Below are positions 30,939 to 38,677 of a stretch of DNA of 60,394 nucleotides, in pieces. Positions within the stretch are counted from its first letter, which is position 1; each line of letters opens with the position of its first letter. The DNA is from a virus. Position numbers and translations under genes: made by a program. Location: the IMG/VR virus record IMGVR_UViG_3300036828_000746, positions 1-60,394 of that record; one strand, given 5' to 3'. The notes beneath the pieces are model-generated. The model had not been told where the DNA came from. It saw nothing but the letters and a program-made list of their open reading frames with translations, and made no database searches.

Positions 30939-31684
30939 GAGGCCCGCCCGTCGCTGAATTGTTCGGGCCGACAATTCAAGGCGAGGGAAAGTTCCAAGGC
31001 ATGCCCGCGTACTTCATCCGCTTCGGAGGATGTGAGTATCGTTGTGAGTGGTGCGACACGCCACACGCAGTCCTGCCGAACGTCGTGCGCACGCTGCCCC
31101 GGATGACGACTGAGGAGATTGTCGATCGCCTCAGAGTACTCCCGCCAGGTCCGCAACTGATCGTCCTTACGGGTGGCAATCCTGTCCTCCACGAACTCGG
31201 TGACTTAGTCGATGAACTGCACACACTCGACTACATCGTGTCAGTCGAAACCCAAGGAGCGAAGTTCAAACCTTGGGTCATTTGGTGCGACTCGATCTGC
31301 GTGTCTCCCAAACCGCCGTCGTCTGGACATCTGAACGCAGCACAGGACCTCGCTCAGTTCATGGATCAAGCAAAGTCAACGGGCGGCATCGCTCACCTTT
31401 TCTTCAAGGTCGTTGTGTTCGATCAGCAGGATTACGAGTGGGCCCGCACGCTTCACATGGAGTACGACACTATACCGATGTTCCTGTCTGCCGGCAACGA
31501 TGCAGGCAAGACAGTAGGCAATCCCGATCGAGTGGATGAGCGCTCACTTGACCAAATTGTCCGCGACCTGCTCGCACGAGCAAGGTGGCTCACAAACTAC
31601 ACGATGGTCGACCCCGCGATGAGCGACGTCCGGGTACAGACACAACAGCACGTCCTCTATTGGGGCAATGAGAAGGGGCATTGA
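30935..31684 (+). CDS. queE: 7-carboxy-7-deazaguanine synthase (radical SAM)
   Basis: This 249-residue radical-SAM enzyme has FGPTIQGEGKFQGMPAYFIR, the cluster motif CEYRCEWC (C-x3-C-x2-C) and a VETQG-type strand. It makes 7-carboxy-7-deazaguanine from the QueD product. The usual LTGGEP is LTGGNP here, a substitution in the SAM-binding region whose effect cannot be judged from sequence alone. The GTG start overlaps the queD stop. It is followed by a small gene and then folE. Confidence 0.93.
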   Translation: MRGPPVAELFGPTIQGEGKFQGMPAYFIRFGGCEYRCEWCDTPHAVLPNVVRTLPRMTTEEIVDRLRVLPPGPQLIVLTGGNPVLHELGDLVDELHTLDYIVSVETQGAKFKPWVIWCDSICVSPKPPSSGHLNAAQDLAQFMDQAKSTGGIAHLFFKVVVFDQQDYEWARTLHMEYDTIPMFLSAGNDAGKTVGNPDRVDERSLDQIVRDLLARARWLTNYTMVDPAMSDVRVQTQQHVLYWGNEKGH

Positions 31685-31690
31685 GAAGAC

Positions 31691-31921
31691 ATGGTAACTG
31701 AACTATCAAACGGAGCAACCGATTCACCCCGCGGGTCCTTGAAAGATGCTTTGATGCGCATAGATTCCTGCGCCGATGAGATCCTCCACCAACTCACGAA
31801 ACCAGGCACAAGCAGGGACCCAGTCAAGGCAATGGAGGATGTCCTCGCGCGATGCCAAGCGGTCAAGGTCAAGACAGAGCAGATCAAAGTACAATCATCC
31901 CATTGGCGCCTGTATGTCTGA
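31691..31921 (+). CDS. Small helical protein between queE and folE
   Basis: This 76-residue helical protein reads [19 protein letters not shown] and then a second helix ([20 protein letters not shown]). It overlaps folE by eight bases. No known role; its place in the pathway cluster suggests co-expression only. Confidence 0.65.
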   Translation: MVTELSNGATDSPRGSLKDALMRIDSCADEILHQLTKPGTSRDPVKAMEDVLARCQAVKVKTEQIKVQSSHWRLYV

Positions 31922-32486
31922 CGCATACAGTACCGAGGACCTGATCGCCGGCAGCGTACGCGAAATCTTAGAGTGCATACCCGACGGGATACGCGAAGGC
32001 ACAGACGACACTCCGCAGCGCGTAGCGCGGATGTACGTTCGCGAACTGTTCGCTGGGTATGAGGTCGATATCAAAGAACTGTTCCGCACGTTCGACCATG
32101 AAGGGTACGATGGGATGATCGTGGTCAAGGACATCCCGCTCGTGTCACTGTGCGAACACCACCTTGTCCCGTTCGTCGGATGGGCGCACGTCGGGTACTT
32201 CCCAAACGGCAATGTCCTTGGGTTGTCGAAGGTCGCTCGCGTCGTCAACGCCTTCGCCCGTCGCCTTCAGATACAGGAGCGCCTCACGCGCCAAGTCGCC
32301 GACGCAATGGAGGAATGGCTACACCCACGCGGGGTGATCGTCGTCGTAGAAGCAGAACACATGTGCATCACCATCCGCGGTGCGCAAGCGCCCGGGACCC
32401 GCGCAATCACCTCGGCGGTGCGTGGGTTGTTCAACACGAACACTGAAGGCGAGAAAGAAGAATTCTTTCGCCTGATCCACCGATAG
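31914..32486 (+). CDS. folE: GTP cyclohydrolase I
   Basis: This 190-residue enzyme converts GTP to 7,8-dihydroneopterin triphosphate, the first step toward 7-deazaguanines. The zinc/active-site motifs are LCEHHLVPF and [28 protein letters not shown] and [19 protein letters not shown] are strongly conserved FolE segments. The ATG at 31914 is chosen; an upstream in-frame extension lies inside the previous gene. Having its own FolE makes the pathway independent of host pterin supply. Confidence 0.96.
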   Translation: MSDAYSTEDLIAGSVREILECIPDGIREGTDDTPQRVARMYVRELFAGYEVDIKELFRTFDHEGYDGMIVVKDIPLVSLCEHHLVPFVGWAHVGYFPNGNVLGLSKVARVVNAFARRLQIQERLTRQVADAMEEWLHPRGVIVVVEAEHMCITIRGAQAPGTRAITSAVRGLFNTNTEGEKEEFFRLIHR

Positions 32487-32496
32487 GAGATTACTG

Positions 32497-32685
32497 ATGG
32501 ATGAATTCCCGATCTTGAGGTTCTTCGAGTATGAACATTTGCCGCTTGCCAGTCAGGCGATCAGCATTCCGTTCCACGATCTCGCACACCGAATGGTAGA
32601 CGCTTTGCCTGCCACGGCCGAAGTCAGCGCTGGGTTGCGTAAGTTGCTCGAAGCCAAGGATTGCTTCGTACGCGCTGGGCTGTAA
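32497..32685 (+). CDS. Small conserved actinophage protein (RFFEYEHLP family)
   Basis: The 62-residue product contains LRFFEYEHLPLASQ, FHDLAHRMVDALP and GLRKLLEAKDCFVRAG, a short family I know from many actinobacteriophages, of unknown function. It is preceded by TAGGAG and lies between folE and a zinc-ribbon gene. Confidence 0.8.
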   Translation: MDEFPILRFFEYEHLPLASQAISIPFHDLAHRMVDALPATAEVSAGLRKLLEAKDCFVRAGL

Positions 32686-32688
32686 GAC

Positions 32689-32877
32689 GTGGACGTTGAA
32701 ATCTGGATCTGCCCGCGGTGCCTGCGTTACTACGCAGCAAGCGGTGCTGGTGACTTGACTGCCCAAATGAACACAGACGAGAAGAACCGCCCGACGTTCC
32801 CGCGCTCACGTTGTCCTACTTGCGAAATACCACGGGTCCTACATCACGTCGAAGTACAAGTAGAAAGGCAGGAATGA
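32689..32877 (+). CDS. Small zinc-ribbon protein
   Basis: This 62-residue protein has WICPRCLRYY and SRCPTCEIP, two zinc knuckles. It starts with GTG and its TGA overlaps the queC ATG. A role in the modification pathway is not evident. Confidence 0.65.
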   Translation: MDVEIWICPRCLRYYAASGAGDLTAQMNTDEKNRPTFPRSRCPTCEIPRVLHHVEVQVERQE

Positions 32878-33584
32878 TGGATACGATTGTACTGCTAAGC
32901 GGAGGACAGGACAGCACGACGGTTCTCGCCTGGGCGTTGCGCGACCTCGGGGAGGCGCGGACAGTATCATTCGACTACGGGCAACGCCATCGTGTCGAAC
33001 TCGAACAATCAGAGAAGATCTCGAAGACGCTTGGCGCTCAATCGCACATCGTCCTTCCAGTCGAAGCGCTCAAAGTCCTCGGCGGTGCAGCGCTGACAAA
33101 TGACGGGATCGCAGTAGAAGCGGAGGCAGGACCTGACTCGCTCAACATGCACGCGTTCAACCATGGATTGCCGTCAACGTTCGTGCCCGGGCGGAACATG
33201 TTGTTCCTCACGCTCGCTGCTGCGTACGGTGCGAAGTTCGGGATCTACGATCTCGTGACCGGAGTATGTGGACAAGACCGCGCGGGGTATCCTGACTGCC
33301 GCGCTGAGTTCGTCACAGCAGCGGAAGTCGCGTTGACAGCAGCGCTCGATGAGAAAGTCACGATCACTGCACCGCTCCTCGACTACACGAAAGCCCAGAC
33401 ATGGTCGCTCGCAGAAGAGTTAGGAGTCCTTGATGTCATCATCGAACTCACCCACACCTGCTACCACGGCGAACATAACCTCAGGTTCGAGTGGGGATTC
33501 GGATGCGGCGTGTGCCCCGCTTGCGAAGAACGCGCCCGTGGGTGGGAAGAGTACGTTCATCCGACCATCATCAATCCTCGCTGA
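32874..33584 (+). CDS. queC: 7-cyano-7-deazaguanine (preQ0) synthase
   Basis: This 236-residue PP-loop enzyme uses ATP and ammonia to make preQ0 from 7-carboxy-7-deazaguanine. It has the P-loop LLSGGQDSTT, VSFDYGQRHR, STFVPGRNMLFLTLA and the C-terminal zinc site with CGVCPACEERARG. No glutamine amidotransferase domain is fused, so this is not the Gat-QueC of archaeosine-type phages. Of two consecutive ATGs the first forms an ATGA overlap with the upstream stop and has AAAGG at good spacing. Confidence 0.96.
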   Translation: MMDTIVLLSGGQDSTTVLAWALRDLGEARTVSFDYGQRHRVELEQSEKISKTLGAQSHIVLPVEALKVLGGAALTNDGIAVEAEAGPDSLNMHAFNHGLPSTFVPGRNMLFLTLAAAYGAKFGIYDLVTGVCGQDRAGYPDCRAEFVTAAEVALTAALDEKVTITAPLLDYTKAQTWSLAEELGVLDVIIELTHTCYHGEHNLRFEWGFGCGVCPACEERARGWEEYVHPTIINPR

Positions 33585-33852
33585 AGCAGACGCGATCGTC
33601 TCGGGGGAGCGCTGGGAAGAACATGGGCATCCCGCACCTAACCTCGAACGTGTCGCTGGCATGTGGCGAGCGACGTTCGGATGGGACGCTACGGGGGAGG
33701 ACGTTGCACTTGCCATGATCCTGTTCAAGGTTGCTCGCGCCAAGGCCGGCCACACGCGGGACAACCTCGTAGACATCGCCGGATACGCCCGAACTATCGA
33801 GATGATATGGGACCTGAGCAATGAAGACGGCACTGATTCCTCCCGTACCTGA
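33538..33852 (+). CDS. DUF6378-like protein
   Basis: The family-like part is SILAEADAIVSGERWEEHGH, then NLERVAGMW and LAMILFKVARAKAGHTRDNL-VDIAGYA, which I recognise as the DUF6378 pattern seen in phages. The likely start is GTG at 33538 inside the queC 3' end, giving 104 residues. The 3' end overlaps dpdA by 32 bases. Its biochemical function is not established. Confidence 0.75.
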   Translation: MGGKSTFIRPSSILAEADAIVSGERWEEHGHPAPNLERVAGMWRATFGWDATGEDVALAMILFKVARAKAGHTRDNLVDIAGYARTIEMIWDLSNEDGTDSSRT

Positions 33853-34648
33853 CCTGACCCACCACGCGACAACAGACATCCACCTGTTGCTATCGCACCT
33901 GACGCACTACCCGGGTTACCTTGATTTCTACCGCAAGCGCGGACGACAAGGCGATTACCTGATCTTGGACAACAGCGCCCACGAGCATGGGCACGGCAAC
34001 AGAGCACAGGAACTGCTGTTTCAAGCGATGGTCGTCGGAGCACACGAAGTCGTCTGCTCAGATGTGTTGTTCGACGCACACGGCACAGCTCAGGCGTCTG
34101 AGGCGATGATGCGCTACATCTCCTCCGACTACGGTTGGGAGTCGTACATGACGGCAGGATCGCCGCGCCTGATGCTCGTCCCACAAGGTAAGACGGAGCG
34201 CGAAGTCGAACAATGCCTCCACCGTCTGATCTTCCTGTGGACGGTTCACATGGAGCGATTGTCAACTCATCCGCCCGTGATCGGAATCTCGAAGGACTAC
34301 GACGACGAGATCATGGACGGCGGGATCGCGGGGTTCATTGCGAAGTACTGTGAGCCGATCCGAAACCGTCTCAACATCGACGTCCATTGCTTGGGGTGGC
34401 CGAAGAACCTATGGTCGCTTTCTGAAGTGCACCGCCAGGCGCCGTGGGTGCGCTCCGTTGACTCGGCCAAACCGTTCGTCTACGCTCGTGCGGGCATCCG
34501 TCTCGAACCAGGAGGCGACGTTCCGACGTACCCTCATCGCACCCCCGATTACTTCAATACCGCATTAGGTCGATGCACTAACATTGCCCAGGTCAACGTC
34601 GAGGTGTTTCAGGCCGCTGCAAGCAACGAATTGATCTTGGCGACCTAG
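33821..34648 (+). CDS. dpdA: DNA 7-deazaguanine transglycosylase
   Basis: This 275-residue TGT-like protein is the phage DpdA that swaps guanine in DNA for a 7-deazaguanine base. Family-like segments are LILDNSAHEHG (Asp50), VVCSDVLFD (Asp81, Asp85), LMLVPQGKT, PPVIGISKD, VHCLGWP and VRSVDSAKP. The last contains Asp214, which by analogy to TGT is the candidate nucleophile (inference). The sequence is shorter than tRNA TGT and lacks its C-terminal zinc site, as DpdA proteins do. It is the last gene of the queF-queD-queE-folE-queC run. Confidence 0.87.
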   Translation: MKTALIPPVPDLTHHATTDIHLLLSHLTHYPGYLDFYRKRGRQGDYLILDNSAHEHGHGNRAQELLFQAMVVGAHEVVCSDVLFDAHGTAQASEAMMRYISSDYGWESYMTAGSPRLMLVPQGKTEREVEQCLHRLIFLWTVHMERLSTHPPVIGISKDYDDEIMDGGIAGFIAKYCEPIRNRLNIDVHCLGWPKNLWSLSEVHRQAPWVRSVDSAKPFVYARAGIRLEPGGDVPTYPHRTPDYFNTALGRCTNIAQVNVEVFQAAASNELILAT

Positions 34649-34758
34649 AAAACCAAAAGTTGGAAATTGCAGGGAAGAAGCTCAAAGATTATTTTTTGGA
34701 CGTAGCATAGGGGCACGACCCGCAAACCGCTTAGAACCGCTTACAACGCGTCTGAGGC
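34649..34758 (-). repeat. Long dispersed repeat, copy R3 (inverted)
   Basis: On the minus strand it reads TCAGACGCG, GTAAG and CTAAG (10-bp spacing, plus-strand positions 34740 and 34730), then 44 nt to the 35-nt core at 34656-34690. It lies between dpdA and polA, two plus-strand genes, so a minus-strand promoter here would run antisense into dpdA. Confidence 0.85.
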
Positions 34759-34762
34759 ATAA

Positions 34763-37255
34763 ATGGGAGATTTCTGTGTAACTGACCGGTGTCGATCGTG
34801 CCCGATCACAAAACCGGCACAGATCACCCGGCAAAACCCGGGAGCAGACATCGCGCTCGTAGTCGATTTTCCGACGTACGAGGACACCGTTCGCGGCACA
34901 TTCCTCCAAGGTCAATCGGGCATCCTCGCACGTCGCACTCTTGAGGAGTATGGCATCGACGTGGACGATTGCTACATCACGTCAGCGCTCAACTGCAAAC
35001 CCGCGAAGGACAAGAAGGGCGCGCTCAAGAACGCCATGCTGTCGTGTCGTCAGCGCCTTGTAGACGAACTCCACGAGGTCAACCCCACGAAGGTGCTGTC
35101 CCTGGGCCCGCTCGGCTTCTCCGCACTTAGATCAGCGCCTGATAACTATCCGATCACGAAGGTCAGAGGACGCTGGCATCGCTGTTTCGGGATAGACGTA
35201 CTCGCGACGTTCTCACCTGTCACCCTCATGGGCGCGTTTGAGTATTTCCGTGACTTCGAGTGGGACGTCCAAAAGTTCGCGACGACGCAACCTGAACCTA
35301 CGCCCCGCGTGGAAATGTGGGTGCCGGACACGATCGCAGAGGCACACCTTGCGTTCGATTACATCTCCGGCGCTTCGTTCGTCTCCCTCGACATCGAATC
35401 AACAGGTTTCTCGCCGTACCGCAACGAACTGCTCGCCGTCGGCCTCGGTGTGCTGTTCGAGGATTCAACGGACGGCGTCTCGATCGTGTTCGACAAAGAC
35501 CTACTCGACAGTCGCGACGTATGGGAGGAGTTCGAGTACCTCCTTCAACGCGAGGACCAAGCGACCGTCATGCACAACGCCAAGTTTGACCTCAAGTGGA
35601 TGAAGGCATCGCTTGAAGCAATGGGCCTTGAGTTTGTGCCCCGTCGCATCGAAGACACGATGTTGCTCAACTACTGCCTCGATGAGCGGGCGATGGGGCA
35701 ATTCCAGTCGCACTCGCTCAAGAACATGGCGCGCGTTCGCTGCGATGCTCCTGACTACGACATCGAGATGGGCAAGTGGATCAAGGCGTGGACCGTTGCG
35801 AACGACACACAACGAGACATCCTGCGTGCGAAGATGCGCACGTACCTCTCGCTCGACTGCTACTACACAGCGCGTTTGTTCTCGCAACTACCGGACGAGG
35901 TCGCGGAGGAATCCATTGGCCTCATGTCACTCTACACCAACCTGTTGATCCCGGGCGCGCTCGCATTGTGCGACATTGAGTCCCACGGCGTCGCGATCGA
36001 CCGCAAGTTCTACGAAGACACGTGGGCGACGATTCAGGAACGTGCCGCGCCTATCCTCGCCCGCGTTCGCGAGCAAACGGGCCTTGAGGAGTTCAATCCG
36101 AACTCCCCGCAACAGGTTCGGAAGTACCTGTACGAGATCAACGACCTGCCCGTCCTGCGCACCGCGCGGCGCGGCAAGTTGCAGGAAGGACCGACATCCA
36201 AACCGGTCCTCAAAATGTTGAAGAAGGAGTTCCCGTCCTACGCCCAAGTGATTGACGACATCTTGGAGTACCGAAACCTCGTCAAGACAGCAGGCACGTA
36301 CGTCAAGGGGATGATGGATCGCGCGGACGACGATGACCGCATCCGTGGTGACTTCCTGCAGCACGGCACGTCAACAGGTCGCCTGTCGTCATCTAACCCC
36401 AACCTGCAGAACATCCCGGAGACATCCCACACGAAGATCGAGATCCGGAACGGGTTCGTCGCGCCGCCTGACTTCGTGCTCCTCAACGCTGATTACTCCC
36501 AGCTTGAACTGCGACTCGCTGCTCACCTCTCGAACGATGAAAACTTCTCCGCCGTCTTCATCGAGGGACGCGATCCGCACCAGGAGGTTGCGTTCGCATT
36601 CTTCGACAAGCCAGAGGATCAAATCTCGCCTTACGAACGCTACATGGCAAAGTGCGTAAACTTCGGCGTCGCATACGGTCGAGGCGCCGAGTCGATTGCG
36701 CTCGGCCCGGAGATGGAGTACGTTGAGGAGATCGGCGGGCAACGTTGGTCGGTTGAGCAGGTCAAGCAATTCTTCACTGCGTACTTCGATCACTTCCCAG
36801 AATTCCTCGCGTGGTGCGAGGATCAGAAGCGCTTTGCTTATCGACACCAGTACGTCGAATCGCCTCTTGGCCGCAGACGACGGTTCCCGTTGATCCTGCG
36901 CAACGACGCCGGCGCGGTCGGCAGGCAAGCAGTGAACACACCGATCCAAGGCACAGCAAGCGACTTCACGTTCAGCGCGCTCATCCGCATCCACAAGCGT
37001 TTGTGTGACCTCAACGCTCGCTGTGGGCGTGTTGTCGCCTTCATCGTGTCGACTGTCCATGACTCGCTGCTGATCGAATGTCATAAGCGCTACGTCAGGA
37101 AGGTTACCGCGATCGTGCACCAGGAGATGGAGAACGTCCCACTTGCATCACGCGTCCCCTTCGAGTGTGAGGTGAAGATCGGAACGCGGTGGGGCGACCT
37201 ACACAAGATCGACAAGGAGGAGGACGTTGCGATCGCTACAGCGTCCGACGACTGA
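34763..37255 (+). CDS. polA: Family A DNA polymerase with N-terminal UDG-like domain
   Basis: This 830-residue polymerase has three parts. Residues 1-175 resemble family-4 uracil-DNA glycosylase, with four candidate Fe-S cysteines (10, 13, 78, 95), TSALNCKP and ITKVRGRWH, but the GEAPG loop is VDFPT and the HPA motif is SPV, so glycosylase activity is doubtful. Residues ~205-375 are a 3'-5' exonuclease with all motifs: DIE (210-212), HNAKFD (271-276) and YLSLD (361-365). The polymerase has motif A DYSQLELR (577-584), B KCVNFGVAYG (630-639) and C VHDSLLIE. It likely replicates the genome using a modified-base template. Confidence 0.94.
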   Translation: MGDFCVTDRCRSCPITKPAQITRQNPGADIALVVDFPTYEDTVRGTFLQGQSGILARRTLEEYGIDVDDCYITSALNCKPAKDKKGALKNAMLSCRQRLVDELHEVNPTKVLSLGPLGFSALRSAPDNYPITKVRGRWHRCFGIDVLATFSPVTLMGAFEYFRDFEWDVQKFATTQPEPTPRVEMWVPDTIAEAHLAFDYISGASFVSLDIESTGFSPYRNELLAVGLGVLFEDSTDGVSIVFDKDLLDSRDVWEEFEYLLQREDQATVMHNAKFDLKWMKASLEAMGLEFVPRRIEDTMLLNYCLDERAMGQFQSHSLKNMARVRCDAPDYDIEMGKWIKAWTVANDTQRDILRAKMRTYLSLDCYYTARLFSQLPDEVAEESIGLMSLYTNLLIPGALALCDIESHGVAIDRKFYEDTWATIQERAAPILARVREQTGLEEFNPNSPQQVRKYLYEINDLPVLRTARRGKLQEGPTSKPVLKMLKKEFPSYAQVIDDILEYRNLVKTAGTYVKGMMDRADDDDRIRGDFLQHGTSTGRLSSSNPNLQNIPETSHTKIEIRNGFVAPPDFVLLNADYSQLELRLAAHLSNDENFSAVFIEGRDPHQEVAFAFFDKPEDQISPYERYMAKCVNFGVAYGRGAESIALGPEMEYVEEIGGQRWSVEQVKQFFTAYFDHFPEFLAWCEDQKRFAYRHQYVESPLGRRRRFPLILRNDAGAVGRQAVNTPIQGTASDFTFSALIRIHKRLCDLNARCGRVVAFIVSTVHDSLLIECHKRYVRKVTAIVHQEMENVPLASRVPFECEVKIGTRWGDLHKIDKEEDVAIATASDD

Positions 37256-37363
37256 TAGCAGGTCGTCTCCGCCATCGCAGCAGGACGCTAACAGGAAGCT
37301 ACGCCCGGTCCCCCGCAATCCCCTGAATTCGCGGTTCTGAGGCTTAGATCGCGTTAGCGCGCC
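37256..37363. other. Convergent gap with hairpin and CTAAG motif
   Basis: Between polA (plus) and endolysin (minus). GACGAC (37247-37252) pairs with GTCGTC (37262-37267) across the polA stop, a possible weak terminator. On the minus strand GTGAGGC, CTAAC and CTAAG (plus positions 37353 and 37343, 10-bp spacing) repeat the operator-like pattern. Confidence 0.45.
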
Positions 37364-38227
37364 TCACCCAGGCAGTGGGGCGAACTCAGCGATTTGCTTG
37401 CCCGCTTCACCGCCCGACCAACCGCTTTGACCTCTTGACTGCCAGCAGTGCGCAACGTTCCCGTCTGCGTAGCGGCAGAAGACCTCAAGTGTGCCTGTCG
37501 CTGACAACGACGCAGACAGACCTGCGATCTTCTTCTGGGTCTTCGTGAACACGTCGCCGTCGTTCCACTTCGTTTCGCCTTTACGCTGGTAGCGATAACG
37601 GACGGTTTGCTCATCGGTTTCGACCCACCATACGTGAAGCGTGCCGCCATCGGACACACCTGATGCGACCATTTCTTTCTCCTTCTCTCGTTGTGGCGGT
37701 TTTGGCGGCGACGGTGCCGTCCCGCCACGAGCCATACTCAAAACCCTGTCCATCGGGAATCCGGTACCGCAATCGTGGTGACCGCCTCCACGTGGCCCAA
37801 GATCGACGTGTTGGCAAACGCCTCGTCCCGCTACCTGCGCCTCAGAGGCAGAGAGACGCCTGATTGGAATGCCGAAGTGCGCTGCCTCCTCAGCGATCCA
37901 TGCAGCACAGTTTGCGAGCATGTTCGGATGACGATCCCACTCAGCAGTCGACCAAGCGGCGAACGCACACAGCTCGATCGAGACGGCTACTGCGTTGAAG
38001 TCAGATTGTGTCCACGCCTTGTTAGGACGGTGAACATACTCACCGATCACGCCCGCCTTGTCATCCGCGCCGACGTGCGACGACGCCTGCACGTTTCCTT
38101 GGAAGAACCCGCCGAGCGATTCGATCGTCCGCGCGCCCTCTGCCGTGTGCAGCACGATCAAGCGCACGCCTCGCTCGTTCCGGGATGAGTAATTGGGACT
38201 AGGAATCCAAATACGCCTGAGCGCCAT
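37364..38227 (-). CDS. Endolysin: N-acetylmuramoyl-L-alanine amidase with lectin-like binding domain
   Basis: This 287-residue endolysin has an Amidase_2 domain (about 1-170): RLIVLHTAEG with the zinc His, SSHVGADDKAGVIGEYV, VSIELCAF and a second zinc region CQHVDLGPRGGGHHDC. A Pro-rich linker (PSPPKPPQRE) leads to a beta-rich domain with LEVFCRYADGNVAHCWQSRG, similar to PLL-lectin repeats, which probably binds the cell wall. An internal ATG (minus, 37672) with GGAG eight bases upstream could make the binding domain alone. Start overlaps the upstream stop (TGATG). Confidence 0.9.
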   Translation of the reverse strand: MALRRIWIPSPNYSSRNERGVRLIVLHTAEGARTIESLGGFFQGNVQASSHVGADDKAGVIGEYVHRPNKAWTQSDFNAVAVSIELCAFAAWSTAEWDRHPNMLANCAAWIAEEAAHFGIPIRRLSASEAQVAGRGVCQHVDLGPRGGGHHDCGTGFPMDRVLSMARGGTAPSPPKPPQREKEKEMVASGVSDGGTLHVWWVETDEQTVRYRYQRKGETKWNDGDVFTKTQKKIAGLSASLSATGTLEVFCRYADGNVAHCWQSRGQSGWSGGEAGKQIAEFAPLPG

Positions 38228-38424
38228 CAGTCCTCCCTAAAGCGCCTGCCACGCCGCGTCTCAGCAGCGATACGGCGAGGATCGTTTTCCCTGAGGAATC
38301 GGCCATCCTCGTCGTCATCCAACGGTCCGGCGTGGGGATCGCTTGGTTCGTTGTCTGGTGCAGGATTTGCCTCGACCTCAATCTCAACCTCGACCTCGAC
38401 TTCTACCTTGGGCTCGTCATTCAT
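38227..38424 (-). CDS. Small acidic protein in lysis cassette
   Basis: This 65-residue protein starts at the ATG behind GGAG and overlaps the holin-like gene. It begins MNDEPKVEVEVEVEIEVE, an alternating Glu/Val stretch, then an acidic Pro-rich middle and a basic end (RRGRRFRED). It sits between holin-like and endolysin genes and may modulate lysis. No family recognised. Confidence 0.6.
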   Translation of the reverse strand: MNDEPKVEVEVEVEIEVEANPAPDNEPSDPHAGPLDDDEDGRFLRENDPRRIAAETRRGRRFRED

Positions 38425-38677
38425 TGTCATCTCCATTGCCGTTGCCGTTGCTGCCGTTGGGCGTTGCTGGCAGTCGTTGTAGCCATTGGTCAACAGGCAC
38501 AAGGCCGATCAAAACAGCACCCACGATGATGTAGGGGATATTCGTGCCTGTCGCAAGCACGGAGTAGACGATCAAAATGACCCCGAGGCTGAACATGAGG
38601 ACAACACGAGCTTGATTGAACCATCGGTAGAATCCTTCACCGCCGCGTTCCGCGAGTTGGTCAATCGACGGATTCAC
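38417..38677 (-). CDS. Holin-like membrane protein
   Basis: An 86-residue protein with a GTG start overlapping the upstream TGA and GGAG upstream. It has two hydrophobic helices (VVLMFSLGVILIVYSVLA and IPYIIVGAVLIGLVPV), a charged N-terminus and an Asn/Gly/Asp-rich tail. Two helices and position just upstream of the endolysin fit a class II holin. Confidence 0.7.
   Translation of the reverse strand: MNPSIDQLAERGGEGFYRWFNQARVVLMFSLGVILIVYSVLATGTNIPYIIVGAVLIGLVPVDQWLQRLPATPNGSNGNGNGDDNE

Noticed and set aside
32874-33584. Gat-QueC fusion (archaeosine pathway)
   Set aside because: The protein is of normal QueC length with no glutamine amidotransferase domain.
36389-37120. Long minus-strand reading opposite polA
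   Set aside because: It is antisense to highly conserved polymerase motifs and has no ribosome site or family match.
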